61,888 bases of DNA from an uncultured Clostridium sp. (GCA_948467875.1 CAOKFZ010000001.1:1-61888); one strand, 5' to 3'; positions 7,734-16,792 are shown, counted from the stretch's first letter. Notes: generated by a model not told the origin, from the letters alone. Made by a program: numbers and translations.

Positions 7734-8634
7734 CTACCTCAAAATCACACTTTCAAAATATTTTTCCTGAAATTCTGTCAATAAGCGTATCTCACTATCC
7801 GTAAAATTTCTGCCTTCTGGCACAACAATCAATTTATCGTCATCTTCCTTAAGACGATGCAGTACGGCAATACATTTGCCCTTAAATTCCTTTAACGGCT
7901 TATGTTCCCCTAAAATATAGCAATCCAACTCCTCGCCATCTCCGCTCATGGTATCTGGCACAAATCCATAATTAACCAAATAAACATGGTCTGGATAATC
8001 TGGATGGAAGCTCCCAATCGGTCTGTCCACCTTAACAAAAACTTCTTTGCCAATCCATTCTCTCGCTTTTGAAATTTCAAATACTTGGGTGTGCAAAAAG
8101 CCTACCAACTTTCCAATTTCTCGGTCAAAAATTTCTTTTGAAACTTGCAATTGCAAAATCTGATTTCTTACTGTTGGCAACAACTCTAAGACTTTATTAA
8201 ATGGACAATTTTTCTCCATACAATTTTTCCAACGTTCAATCCCCACAAAATCAATTTTATCAGCATCTCGCACAATCACACCCTCTAGCGTTTCTGGAAT
8301 TTTTTTCCAACTATGATTGACAATTGCTAAATAGCATTTTTCAACCATATCTTTCGGATATTGCATTTTTTCCATTTCCTCTTTCAACATTTCCCCGACT
8401 CATCAAAGCATGTCCCTTTTCTTGCTCAATTCTTCCCACATCATGCCAATAAGCTGCAATTACACACACTTCCTCATTCGCATTCACTTTTTCTAAAATT
8501 TCTTTCGTATAGTCCACTACCTGCAAAACATGTGAAAGAGAATGTTTCGGGTCATCCACTTGTTTCATAACAGCAACTGCTTTTTCAATTAAAATCTGAT
8601 GTTTATTTTCTATTTGCTTAAAATTTTTTTCCAT
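7734..8634 (-). CDS. HD-domain/inorganic pyrophosphatase fusion, needs +1 shift at CGG
   Basis: The N-terminal half is an HD-type phosphohydrolase fold: His in HSLSHVLQVVDY, the HD pair in AAYWHDVGRIE, and a later Asp in VIVRDADKIDF. The C-terminal 105 residues resemble a compact soluble inorganic pyrophosphatase: VFVKVDRPIGSFHPDYP, YGFVPDTMSGDGEELDCYILG, close to the D-x-D-x-x-D signature. The frame changes inside the HD domain at CGG 8395-8397. Skipping the C gives MSGEMLKEEMEKM and a 299-residue protein; without it the product ends at 97 residues. Known HD proteins cleave nucleotide phosphoester bonds, so a fusion to a pyrophosphatase would remove the PPi released. That role is inference. 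Confidence 0.8.
8394..8397 (-). other. CGGG +1 frameshift site in HD-PPase gene
   Basis: In-frame context ATG AGT CGG GGA AAT. Dropping the C gives AGT GGG GAA ATG, Ser-Gly-Glu-Met, which joins the two HD half-domains. This is the one site where deletion of a G from a GGGG run would also restore frame. Confidence 0.75.
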
Positions 8635-8661
8635 TTTCCCCTCACTTCTTTTCCCTCTAAA

Positions 8662-8680
8662 GATACCCCCACCGGGTATA
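8662..8680. repeat. GATACCCCC/GGGTAT palindrome, copy 3
   Basis: GATACCCCCACCGGGTATA, 28 bases upstream of the HD-PPase start and 20 bases past the RhuM stop. Confidence 0.65.
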
Positions 8681-8700
8681 TGTGTCTACTTTTTGCATTT

Positions 8701-9744
8701 CTATCTAGTATAAATCTCCTCATTTTCTTTTAAATATTGACCTAACATCTTGTCCATACTTGAAATATATTCTGCATCTTGCTTGACACGAAATTTTTCA
8801 TATTCTTTATTTGCCTTTTCCATTGCTTGTTTATGTGAAATTTTTCCCGCATTTTGCAAAATATCTTTCTTTCGATATTTCAACAAGTCATCTGCCACTT
8901 CTATCCAAGCATTCATTGTCATGGTCTTTTGCTCCTTTGTCTCTGTTTCCGCCACATCCAAAAACAAATTCGTCAAATCCTTCAATTTGTCTAATTCTTC
9001 TTTTTGCAAATAATTCTTAGCAATCCTAACATCATATGAATAAATCAAACCATCTGGCGAATTTTTCCAAGTGGTTAACCCCATATATTCTTTTTGTGCA
9101 TTTGCTCTTTCAAAAATCAACTCTGCCGCTGTTTTTCCCGTAATAGCATAATGTAATTTGTTTTGCACAATTTTAAAAAAAGTATAGGCTTCTTCCGAAT
9201 CTTTGTTATAATCAGTCGCTGTCGCAATAAATAAATCCATAATTTTTTGATAAGCCATTCTTTCACTTATTCGAATAGTTTTGATGCGTTCTAATAACTC
9301 ATCAAAATATTGTCCGTCAAAATGATTTCCCTTCAAAAAGCGATTATCATTCAAAGCAAAACCTTTTATCATATATTCCTTAATCACTTTATTTGCCCAA
9401 GACCTAAAGCGAATTGCCGATTTCGAATTTACTCGAAATCCAATCGATATAATCATATCTAAATTATAATAATTCATATAATACTGTTGTTTACTGTTAT
9501 TACCCATATGTGCAATTTTTGCACATGTGCTATTTTCCTCCAGTTCCTGCTCTTGATAAATATGCTTAATATGTCTTGTAATCCCTGTCCTATCAATTTG
9601 AAACAACTTTGCCAAGGACTCAATGTTCAGCCAAACATCTTCACTTTGCAACATCACTTCAACATCAGTGTTATTTTCTTCATCTATGTAAAAAATAATG
9701 TTATTTTCATCTCCAATTGAGTTTGGTTCAATTCTTTTTTCCAA
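8701..9744 (-). CDS. RhuM-family protein
   Basis: 347 residues. The N-terminal 110 residues fit the RhuM domain: VWLNIESLAKLFQIDRTGITRH, a predicted DNA-binding helix-turn-helix, then YYNLDMIISIGFRVNSKSAIRFR and WANKVIKEYMIKGFALND. The C-terminal 200 residues are helical with no clear catalytic motif. RhuM proteins are common in genomic islands, and some are fused to or associated with Fic/DOC-like toxins. Function is not established. ATG 9744 has an AAGGAGGAG ribosome site, with a palindrome copy just upstream. Its placement with a HepT/MntA pair nearby points to an accessory region. Confidence 0.75.
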   Translation of the reverse strand: MEKRIEPNSIGDENNIIFYIDEENNTDVEVMLQSEDVWLNIESLAKLFQIDRTGITRHIKHIYQEQELEENSTCAKIAHMGNNSKQQYYMNYYNLDMIISIGFRVNSKSAIRFRSWANKVIKEYMIKGFALNDNRFLKGNHFDGQYFDELLERIKTIRISERMAYQKIMDLFIATATDYNKDSEEAYTFFKIVQNKLHYAITGKTAAELIFERANAQKEYMGLTTWKNSPDGLIYSYDVRIAKNYLQKEELDKLKDLTNLFLDVAETETKEQKTMTMNAWIEVADDLLKYRKKDILQNAGKISHKQAMEKANKEYEKFRVKQDAEYISSMDKMLGQYLKENEEIYTR

Positions 9745-9766
9745 ATACTATCTCCTCCTTTTTTCA

Positions 9767-9792
9767 AATCCCCCCCACCGGATAGGGGTATC
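9767..9792. repeat. CCCCCCACCGG/GGGGTATC palindrome, copy 4
   Basis: Imperfect copy, 23 bases upstream of the RhuM start. It abuts the stop codon of the Nudix gene. Confidence 0.55.
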
Positions 9793-10199
9793 TAACTTAT
9801 CAATCCCAACTTTCTCAAAAATCTCATAGAAGGCTCATTGTGCTTATAATTTAAGATTTCATCTTTGCCAAGCCAAACAATTTCTTTCGCATCGGATGCT
9901 GGATAACCTGCAAATTCTTTTATTTCTGCTGTATATCTTAGAAAAATCAAATGTGTCATTTCGCCTTTATACATTGTCATATCACTATCAAAATCAAAAG
10001 GAACTACTTTTTCTAACGCAATATGTACCTCTTCCATTACTTCCCTTTTGATGGCTTCCTCTAAAGTTTCATTCTCCTCTAAACCTCCACCCACAAGATG
10101 CAAGCAATCTTGATAAGCTCCGCCTTTTTTATTTTGTTTGATAAACAAATACTTATCTTTGCACTTGATTAAAACACTTACAATCACTCTTTGTTTCAT
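9792..10199 (-). CDS. Nudix hydrolase
   Basis: 135 residues. The Nudix box GGGLEENETLEEAIKREV, followed by MEEV, lies at about residues 36-58 and has the expected Gly, Glu, Arg and Glu-Glu residues that bind Mg. It probably cleaves a nucleoside-diphosphate-linked substrate (house-cleaning type); the substrate cannot be told. It is encoded in line with its neighbours and ends at a palindrome copy. Confidence 0.85.
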   Translation of the reverse strand: MKQRVIVSVLIKCKDKYLFIKQNKKGGAYQDCLHLVGGGLEENETLEEAIKREVMEEVHIALEKVVPFDFDSDMTMYKGEMTHLIFLRYTAEIKEFAGYPASDAKEIVWLGKDEILNYKHNEPSMRFLRKLGLIS

Positions 10200-10217
10200 A
10201 TTTTAGTTCTCCTATTT

Positions 10218-10664
10218 TTATATAATTCCATAAACTTCACTGACCAAAGGATTTAGAAAATATGCTAAACAATTTTGCGTTTTAAACTCAATCGCCTCCC
10301 ACTTTTCTCTATTCATATAGGAAAATCTTTCATCTGTTTCAACTTTTTGTTTCAATTTATTCCAATCATTTACTACAAAATCTGGTGCCGCCTCATATTG
10401 TAATTTGTTTTCATCAAAAAATCTAATTTTTAAAAATTTTAAATTTCCCCATTTGGTTTGTATTGGCTCATTTAGTAAATAAAAATCCCCTTTTTCTGTG
10501 CTATCAATCAATCGACTAATTTGAATTACCTCTTCCTCCAAACTCTTTCTATGCTCTTCTGACTTTGGAAAAATATCAATAAAATCTATTTTCTCTATTC
10601 CTTCAATTTCTTTTACATCTTCTGCTATTCTATCTTCATTCTTTTTTATAATATCCTCTAACAT
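10218..10664 (-). CDS. Hypothetical protein
   Basis: 148 residues, acidic N-terminus (MLEDIIKKNEDRIAEDVKEI). I do not recognise a domain. The start is set at ATG 10664 because GAAAGGA lies directly before it; an upstream GTG has no ribosome site. The central part (FLKIRFFDENKLQYEAAPDF) suggests a mixed alpha/beta fold. It lies between a Nudix hydrolase and a flavin reductase. Confidence 0.65.
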   Translation of the reverse strand: MLEDIIKKNEDRIAEDVKEIEGIEKIDFIDIFPKSEEHRKSLEEEVIQISRLIDSTEKGDFYLLNEPIQTKWGNLKFLKIRFFDENKLQYEAAPDFVVNDWNKLKQKVETDERFSYMNREKWEAIEFKTQNCLAYFLNPLVSEVYGII

Positions 10665-10683
10665 ATTTTTTCCTTTCACCTTA

Positions 10684-10707
10684 GATACCCCTACCGGGTA
10701 TAGGTAT
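10684..10707. repeat. GATACCCCTACCGGGTATAGGTAT palindrome, copy 5
   Basis: Twenty bases upstream of the preceding gene's start. It has the same half-site order as copy 2 (TACCCC, GGGTAT, GGTAT). Confidence 0.65.
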
Positions 10708-10713
10708 TTTATT

Positions 10714-11265
10714 TTACTTCACTCCACAGCCACGTACTGCAATTTCGTAGTTGGCTGCCAAATATTTCTTGCCTGCAAAACTAATTAAATTGGCATTCAC
10801 AAAATCAATTTCCCCATTTTCCAAAAGCAAATTTGGGTCACAATGTGTGCAAACCACTTCTGCCATAAACATATCATGTGAGGCAAACTTCTGGATATCC
10901 ATCACTTTGCACTCTAAATTAATTGGGCATTCTTCAATATAGGGAGCATTTATTTTCATGCTTTGTCTTTTTGTCAAATGACAAATTGCAAATTTGTCCA
11001 CATCTCTTCCACTTTTGGTGCCACAAAAGTCCGCTACTTTTACCATTTTTTCATTTGGTAAATTAATCGCAAATTCCTTTGTTTTCATAATTATCTCATG
11101 CGAAAAACGAGAGGGACGTATCGAAACATAGACAATCATTGGCTCAGAATTGATAATTCCCGTCCACGCAATTGTCGCAATATTGCTTTTCTCCATATCT
11201 CCTGACGAAATCATTGCCACAGGGTTTGGCAACAATCCCAAATTATTTTGCAAATCGATTTTCAT
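10714..11265 (-). CDS. Flavin reductase-like FMN-binding protein
   Basis: 183 residues of the split-barrel flavin reductase family: LLPNPVAMISSGDMEKSNIA, then IAWTGIINSEPMIVYVSIRP, SRFSHEIIMKTKEFAINLP and DFCGTKSGRDVDKF. Binds FMN and probably transfers hydride from NAD(P)H. The start codon lies one base past the stop of the upstream MFS gene, so both are in one operon. Confidence 0.82.
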   Translation of the reverse strand: MKIDLQNNLGLLPNPVAMISSGDMEKSNIATIAWTGIINSEPMIVYVSIRPSRFSHEIIMKTKEFAINLPNEKMVKVADFCGTKSGRDVDKFAICHLTKRQSMKINAPYIEECPINLECKVMDIQKFASHDMFMAEVVCTHCDPNLLLENGEIDFVNANLISFAGKKYLAANYEIAVRGCGVK

Positions 11266-11266
11266 T

Positions 11267-12574
11267 TTACATCATTCCTTCCTTTTTCATTCTATGAGAT
11301 TTCTCCAAAGTTATGAATTTTTCAATTGCTTTTTGCGAAGTCGATGGTTTTGAACTTCTTTGCACTAATTCAAATAATCTTGTCGTTGCTCTAAGTGCCA
11401 TCAGCGAAATAACGAAACTTCCTACAATCGTCCAAATCATATCAAATTTCAAAAGCGCCGCTGAAACCACAAATCCCATTAAGGTTTGTCCCACTTTTTT
11501 CGCCAATTCTAGATTCGCAAAAATAGCTTGTTGTTCCTCTTCCTTTGTCACTCGTAAAATTAAATCTTGTATGTAAATTTTAAACGGGTCCCTGACTGCT
11601 AAAATCAAGAAAAATCCACAAGACATTGTACCAATTCTCAAAACTGCATTTTCCGTTATTCCTGTTCCTGCAATGATGAGTACAAATGCTGCAATCAAAC
11701 CTGTCGCCAAAACAATGTTGATTTTGTCTTTTAATTTTCGATACATTTTATCAAACAGCGCATTTGATAAAATTCTCACAAATCTCGAAAGTGTAATGAT
11801 AAAACTAAAATAAGTCGCTGTTGCCGCTGTATCTAAAACATCGTTTATTTGATATTGAAGCAATAATTTGCTATTTGCCTGTCCAATCGTTACTGCTGTA
11901 TAAAAGAAAGTATAGGAAAAAACAGCAACATAGACAAGCAGCGAAGGCTTGCCTTTTGCTTTTTGAATTTCCTGTTCTTCAATCCTATCATATTTTGTCA
12001 TATCCTTCATCGTAAGCGACATTCCAAAACAAGCAAAACACAAAATGCAGTTCAGTACCATTGGCAAATACTGATTAAGGTTAAATAAAAACCCAGAAAC
12101 AACCGAAATCAGTGCCGTAATCAGGGCATAAAATAAAGTGACTTTATTTCTGATAGGAATGTATTCGCTTTCTTTTCCTACATCATTCAAATTATTTTTG
12201 AGACAAATATTTTCCATATTTAAGAAAACATAAGCAATTTCGCGAAATGCTCTTCCTAAAACCAATGTTATAAATTGATTGCCAAATGTAATGAGCAAAC
12301 TTGCCATTAACATAGAAAATGCTCCAAGCCTGATTGATTTTGTGTTTCCCACTTTATGAATGACTTTTAAAAGATACGGCTGAAGCAATATACTAATAAT
12401 CGACGAAATTGGTGTCAGTAGCGTGATTTGTGAAGCTGACAAGCCTTTTACAATACTTAAAAATAAAGTATCGACAATTGCCAAAAAGACTAAATCGTCT
12501 GTAAATGCTGCAAAAAATACATATTTTTTGCAAAACTTTTTTACTTGTTTTTCTTTTTCTATTCTTTCGTTCAT
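11267..12574 (-). CDS. MFS-type transporter
   Basis: 435 residues with about twelve hydrophobic segments, beginning YVFFAAFTDDLVFLAIVDTL and including LGRAFREIAYVFLNME between helices 3 and 4. Helices are grouped six plus six around a charged central loop (MKDMTKYDRIEEQEIQKAKG). The fold looks like a major-facilitator permease; the substrate is unknown. Followed without a gap by the flavin reductase gene and preceded by the HepT/MntA pair. Confidence 0.75.
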   Translation of the reverse strand: MNERIEKEKQVKKFCKKYVFFAAFTDDLVFLAIVDTLFLSIVKGLSASQITLLTPISSIISILLQPYLLKVIHKVGNTKSIRLGAFSMLMASLLITFGNQFITLVLGRAFREIAYVFLNMENICLKNNLNDVGKESEYIPIRNKVTLFYALITALISVVSGFLFNLNQYLPMVLNCILCFACFGMSLTMKDMTKYDRIEEQEIQKAKGKPSLLVYVAVFSYTFFYTAVTIGQANSKLLLQYQINDVLDTAATATYFSFIITLSRFVRILSNALFDKMYRKLKDKINIVLATGLIAAFVLIIAGTGITENAVLRIGTMSCGFFLILAVRDPFKIYIQDLILRVTKEEEQQAIFANLELAKKVGQTLMGFVVSAALLKFDMIWTIVGSFVISLMALRATTRLFELVQRSSKPSTSQKAIEKFITLEKSHRMKKEGMM

Positions 12575-12585
12575 TCTCTTTTCCT

Positions 12586-12909
12586 CTATTCCATATTGAT
12601 TAATATTTCTGTTAAATTTGCTTTTAATTTAATAATATCTTCTGTTACAATATCCCAAATAAAATCTAATTTTATTCCTTCATAATCATGCACAATTTTA
12701 TTTCTTAAATTTTTTATAATGATCCATTCTATTTTTGGATATTTTTCCATTGTTTCTTTGCTAATATTTTTTACTAATTCTCCAACTTGACTAAGTGCAA
12801 ATACTGTTGCATCTATTTTTTCTTCATTTTTGCAAAATTCTTCAAAACTATAATCTTTTGTATATCTTAACGTTTTATCAGCATATTCTATCATTTTCTT
12901 AATTGACAT
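12586..12909 (-). CDS. hepT: HepT-like HEPN toxin (DUF86)
   Basis: 107 residues from ATG 12909, chosen because AAGGA lies 5 bases ahead; a longer reading from 12927 has no ribosome site. It carries the HEPN RNase motif R-x4-H-x-Y as RNKIVHDY, whose tyrosine is the known AMPylation site in type VII systems. Predicted ribonuclease toxin, encoded directly after its MntA partner. Confidence 0.85.
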   Translation of the reverse strand: MSIKKMIEYADKTLRYTKDYSFEEFCKNEEKIDATVFALSQVGELVKNISKETMEKYPKIEWIIIKNLRNKIVHDYEGIKLDFIWDIVTEDIIKLKANLTEILINME

Positions 12910-12916
12910 ATATTCC

Positions 12917-13225
12917 TTATTTTTCATATACGACTACTCCTGTTTTCTTTATTTCTGTATCTATTTTAGAATTTTGAATAATTTCGTATTTCTCAAAACC
13001 ATCCACTTGCTTTTGCAACCTTTCTTGAATTTGACAAATTAATTTTAACAATGCAAATCCTCTTAATTTTGACTTTGTATCAATTACCAAATCCACATCA
13101 CTCTGCCTTGTTGCTTCATTTTTAGCATACGAACCAAATAATATCACTTGATAAACTGGTTCATCTTTTAAAATTTCTTCCAATATACTTTTTATTTCCT
13201 CTATCGTATAAATTTTCTCACTCAA
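12917..13225 (-). CDS. mntA: MntA-like nucleotidyltransferase antitoxin
   Basis: 102 residues. The minimal nucleotidyltransferase motif is GSYAKNEATRQSDVDLVID, the GS-x10-D-x-D pattern with the metal-binding aspartates. It would adenylylate the HEPN toxin encoded next to it (type VII toxin-antitoxin). The start is taken as TTG 13225 because AAAGGGGGA precedes it by 6 bases; an ATG at 13249 would sit ahead of that site and overlap the upstream gene. Confidence 0.82.
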   Translation of the reverse strand: MSEKIYTIEEIKSILEEILKDEPVYQVILFGSYAKNEATRQSDVDLVIDTKSKLRGFALLKLICQIQERLQKQVDGFEKYEIIQNSKIDTEIKKTGVVVYEK

Positions 13226-13238
13226 AATATTTCCCCCT

Positions 13239-14294
13239 TTAAAAATCAAAATCTAAATATGCATATTTTTTTGTTTTAAAATGCAAAGCTTTCTCAATGT
13301 CCTGTTTTGCCTTGCTTGAAACTTCACTTACTCTTTTATATTCGTTCTCAGAAATTCTTACCAAAGGATTAATGCATCGAATTTTTACCTTATCAATATG
13401 CACTGAATAAATACCCCCCGGGGGTATCTCACTTTCCTTAATTTGTGTTGCATTTTTCCATTTTTTAAAACATTCTGCAATATTATTTTGTTTGCAATTT
13501 TCGATTTTTTGCATGACTTCTTGTTCAGAAAGACAATACAAATCTTCCACTGTGATTAAATTTTTGTCTGCCATTTTTCGCATCACATCCGCCAAAAACT
13601 GCATCGAAAATTTTGTTTTACTGTCTATATAAGAACAAGATAATTCACTCATAACAAAAGTAAACTTTTCCGCCATTTCAAGATTTTTAAAGCCAAGTTC
13701 TGGCAAATTTTGCTCATTTTTCTGAATTTCAATATTGTGATAAATTTTTGCTAATTCATCCAAGTTCCAAAATTCTTTTACTACACCAAAACCATTGGAA
13801 AAAGTATATTCTAAACGATCACTTGCTAATTGGGGACTATCATTATCCGCAATCGGATACAAATGATAATCATCAACTTCTTCTAATTGGATGTTATCTC
13901 TTTTTAACAAATCCATGATTTCTTTGGATTCTGCAATCATTTTTGTAGTCAATTCTTCCGTGAATTCTTGTTTTTCATAATCCCCATTCATATAATCAAT
14001 ACAATGTTTAAATACAGGTGTAGCAATGTCGTGAAAAAGCCCTGCCAATGTCTGCTTTTTGTCTTTCGTAAAATGCCACACAATCAGTGCCACACCTACA
14101 CTATGGTCCAGACTGGAATACCACATCTCATCATACATTTGAGAATAAATCGTTCCACATGTTACACTAATTTTTGCTTGCTTTTGCATTACAGGTGTCT
14201 GGATATATTTCTCTAAAAATTCTGGAATTTCTTCTGACAAAATGGAAAAATATTGTTTCATTTTGTCATCTAAATTTTCAAAATAATGCCCCAT
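13239..14294 (-). CDS. HD-domain phosphohydrolase
   Basis: 351 residues. HD motifs: His in SSLDHSVGVALIVWHF, the HD pair in LAGLFHDIATPVFKH, and a likely Asp later in YHLYPIADNDSPQLASDRLEY. Probably a dNTP- or nucleotide-acting metal-dependent phosphohydrolase; the substrate is unknown. A palindrome of the ATACCCCC family (13411-13427) is part of its coding sequence and encodes IPPGG. Confidence 0.75.
   Translation of the reverse strand: MGHYFENLDDKMKQYFSILSEEIPEFLEKYIQTPVMQKQAKISVTCGTIYSQMYDEMWYSSLDHSVGVALIVWHFTKDKKQTLAGLFHDIATPVFKHCIDYMNGDYEKQEFTEELTTKMIAESKEIMDLLKRDNIQLEEVDDYHLYPIADNDSPQLASDRLEYTFSNGFGVVKEFWNLDELAKIYHNIEIQKNEQNLPELGFKNLEMAEKFTFVMSELSCSYIDSKTKFSMQFLADVMRKMADKNLITVEDLYCLSEQEVMQKIENCKQNNIAECFKKWKNATQIKESEIPPGGIYSVHIDKVKIRCINPLVRISENEYKRVSEVSSKAKQDIEKALHFKTKKYAYLDFDF
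13411..13427. repeat. ATACCCCCC-GGGGGTAT palindrome, copy 6 (inside HD gene)
   Basis: Nearly perfect palindrome with no spacer, coding for Ile-Pro-Pro-Gly-Gly on the minus strand. Confidence 0.7.
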
Positions 14295-14474
14295 TTTTTC
14301 TCCTTTATTTTCGATTTTTTTCTATTTTATCACACACGACTTTTTTTGACAAGCCTTGTTTTAGGAATATTTCGTCAATTTTTGCTAAAAAAAGTGTGTA
14401 TTCATAATATAATTAAAAAAGAGAATTACTTGAGCTATATAAGGATTAAAAACTTCCTCAAGTGCGATTAAAAT

Positions 14475-14503
14475 TTGACATTTTGCCAAAATTATTATAT
14501 AAT
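14475..14503 (+). promoter_or_regulatory. Sigma-A promoter of small gene 14549
   Basis: TTGACA, 17 bases, TATAAT: an exact consensus match. It drives the short gene that starts at 14549. Confidence 0.88.
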
Positions 14504-14548
14504 ATTAACGTAACATTAACAATGCTGTTTTTTGAAAGGAGATTATCT

Positions 14549-14758
14549 ATGAGCTACGTAGATGACGAATTGAGACCAGGAAAACGGGAAAATGGTTTCT
14601 ATCTAAAAAGCGGTCTTCTGCTTACAGGTGGCTACGAAGAAGAAATTAAAAGACTTCCACCAATGGTATTCTTTTACGAAAAAGATGAAACATCAGGAAA
14701 ACACGTTGGCCACTTGGTTAATCCCAAAGAATTGCTCAACCGCACAGTTCTTTTTTAA
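14549..14758 (+). CDS. Small hypothetical protein behind a strong promoter
   Basis: 69 residues (MSYVDDELRPGKRENG and onward). A GAAAGGAGA ribosome site, a perfect sigma-A promoter and a terminator frame it as a real, well-expressed monocistronic gene. No family recognised. It holds an in-frame CGG at 14585-14587 (AAA CGG GAA). If the C were skipped there the product would end after seven more residues (PGKGKMVSI). So this is either a case where CGG is read as a normal codon, or a gene whose output depends on CGG decoding. Confidence 0.7.
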   Translation: MSYVDDELRPGKRENGFYLKSGLLLTGGYEEEIKRLPPMVFFYEKDETSGKHVGHLVNPKELLNRTVLF

Positions 14759-14772
14759 AAGAAAAAGAAAAA

Positions 14773-14802
14773 GCAAGAGTAGCTTGTTCAGCTACTCTTC
14801 TG
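14773..14802. terminator. Hairpin between small gene and rnr
   Basis: GCAAGAGTAGCT-TGTTC-AGCTACTCTTCTGC, between convergent genes and overlapping the last codons of rnr. Confidence 0.6.
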
Positions 14803-16762
14803 CATTTTCTTCCATTAATTCAAAGTCAATTTGTCTCAACATTTTGCTTGCCGAAATCACACGAATTTTAATTTTGTCCCCAATCTTAAATACGCGGTTA
14901 GTGTGCTCCCCAATCAGCTGTTTTCTATCTTCGTCATAAATATAATATTCATTCCCCATATTTTCAAAACGAATTAAGCCTTCGACTGTATTTTCCAGCT
15001 CCGCAAACATACCAAATGACGTAATCGAAGAAATAATCGCCTCAAATTCTTCGCCAATCTTGTCCTCCATGAATTCTGCCTTTTTAATAGCCTCAGCTTC
15101 TCTTTCTGCTTTGGTCGCACGTTGCTCGCACTCAGATGAACTCTTGGCATATTTTTCGCTATCTGCTTCAAATTGCTCTTTCTCCTCCTCCTTTGCTTCC
15201 CAATATTCCGAAATCATGCGATGAATAAACAAATCTGGATAACGTCGAATTGGCGAGGTAAAATGACAATAAAATTTACTTGCAATTCCAAAATGCCCTT
15301 GATTTTCGTTTTCGTATCTTGCCAATTTGAGAGTTCGCAAAATCAAATTGGAAACCACTTTTTCTTCTGGTTTGCCTTTTACCTCTTCCAAAACTTTCGC
15401 AAACTCTGTTGGATGCACCTTATCTTGATTGATATGAATTTTATAACCAAAATTCCACAAAAATTTGTTGAGCTCTTTGACTTTGTCCAAATCTGGCTCC
15501 TCATGCACACGATAAATAAATGGAACCTTCATCCAATAAAATTTTTCGGCAACTGTTTCATTAGCAGTCAACATAAATTGCTCGATGATTTCATTGGCAA
15601 ATGTTGTCTCATATTTTTTGATATCCACACATTTCCCATTTTCATCCAAAATAATTTTGCTCTCTGGAATATCCAAATTCAGGTAACCTGCTTTTTTACG
15701 TCTATTTTTCAACACCTGTGCCAACTCTTCCATGAGCTTAAAATCCGGAAGATATTTCGCATATTTTTGACAAATTTCTTCATCTGAATTGGTCAAAATT
15801 TTGTTCACATCTGTGTAACTCATTCGCTCCGTCACACGAATGACCGACTTGTACACATCAGATGCGACCACTTTTCCGTTTTGGTCAATTTCCATTAAAC
15901 ACGAAAGCGCTAACCTATCTTGCCCCGCATTCAAGCTGCAAATTCCATTGGAAAGCTCGACTGGCAACATCGGAATAACGCGGTCAAACATGTACACACT
16001 TGTCCCACGAAAAATCGCTTCATTGTCTAGGTTTGAGCCTTTCTTCACATAATGACTAACATCTGCAATATGCACATCTAGCAAATAATGCCCATTGTCT
16101 GCTTTGCCAACCCAAATGGCATCATCTAAATCTTTAGCATCTTCTCCGTCAATCGTAAAAATATTCATATTTTCCTTGTCACGCAAATCAATTCTTTTTT
16201 TCTCATGATTGATTTGCAAATCTTTTTCTGTTAAAGTTTGCGAAATTTTTCTGGCTTCTTTCAAAACTGGTTCTGGAAATTCATTCGGCAAGTCAAACTC
16301 TTTTATCACGCAAACCATATCCACGCCCGCTTGGTTCACATTTCCTAAAACTTCAATAATTTCGCCTTCTGCATTTTTTCCTTTTTCTGGATACTTCAAA
16401 ATTTTCGCTACAACCTTGTCATGATTTTTTGCCTTTTTGACATGATTTTTGGAAATAAAAATATCGGTACCTAATTTTTTGTCATCTGGCACAACAAAAC
16501 CAAAATTTCTACTTTTTTGAAATATCCCAACAACAGTTTCTTTTTCGCGTTTGACAACTTTTACAATTTTCGCTTCTGCTCTTTTATCGGCTCGTTTCTC
16601 TTTCAGCATTTGAATTTCGACCATATCACCATTGAGCGCATTTCCCACAAAACTGCTTGGCACAAAAATATCTTCTGGTTCATTTTCCAATTCCACAAAA
16701 CCAAAACCTTTGCTGTTTGCCACAAATTTCCCAATTATTTTTTGCTTTTTCTTTTTTCCCAT
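14792..16762 (-). CDS. rnr: Ribonuclease R
   Basis: 3'-5' exoribonuclease that degrades structured RNA. 656 residues: an N-terminal OB/cold-shock segment (GFGFVELENEPEDIFVP), a second OB fold, the RNB domain with catalytic aspartates in FTIDGEDAKDLDDAIWV (about 205-220), and a C-terminal S1 domain (IGEEFEAIISSITSFGMFAE). Somewhat shorter than the usual 700-800 residues because the basic tail is missing. It follows secG in the same direction, as in many Firmicutes. About a dozen CGG trinucleotides, none in frame. Confidence 0.95.
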   Translation of the reverse strand: MGKKKKQKIIGKFVANSKGFGFVELENEPEDIFVPSSFVGNALNGDMVEIQMLKEKRADKRAEAKIVKVVKREKETVVGIFQKSRNFGFVVPDDKKLGTDIFISKNHVKKAKNHDKVVAKILKYPEKGKNAEGEIIEVLGNVNQAGVDMVCVIKEFDLPNEFPEPVLKEARKISQTLTEKDLQINHEKKRIDLRDKENMNIFTIDGEDAKDLDDAIWVGKADNGHYLLDVHIADVSHYVKKGSNLDNEAIFRGTSVYMFDRVIPMLPVELSNGICSLNAGQDRLALSCLMEIDQNGKVVASDVYKSVIRVTERMSYTDVNKILTNSDEEICQKYAKYLPDFKLMEELAQVLKNRRKKAGYLNLDIPESKIILDENGKCVDIKKYETTFANEIIEQFMLTANETVAEKFYWMKVPFIYRVHEEPDLDKVKELNKFLWNFGYKIHINQDKVHPTEFAKVLEEVKGKPEEKVVSNLILRTLKLARYENENQGHFGIASKFYCHFTSPIRRYPDLFIHRMISEYWEAKEEEKEQFEADSEKYAKSSSECEQRATKAEREAEAIKKAEFMEDKIGEEFEAIISSITSFGMFAELENTVEGLIRFENMGNEYYIYDEDRKQLIGEHTNRVFKIGDKIKIRVISASKMLRQIDFELMEENAEE

Positions 16763-16792
16763 TGTTTTCCTTTCTAACTTTTTGTATAATGA

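Noticed and set aside
13225..13249. Longer N-terminus for MntA starting at 13249
   Set aside because: It would place the ribosome site inside the coding sequence and overlap the HD gene; the TTG at 13225 has proper spacing.
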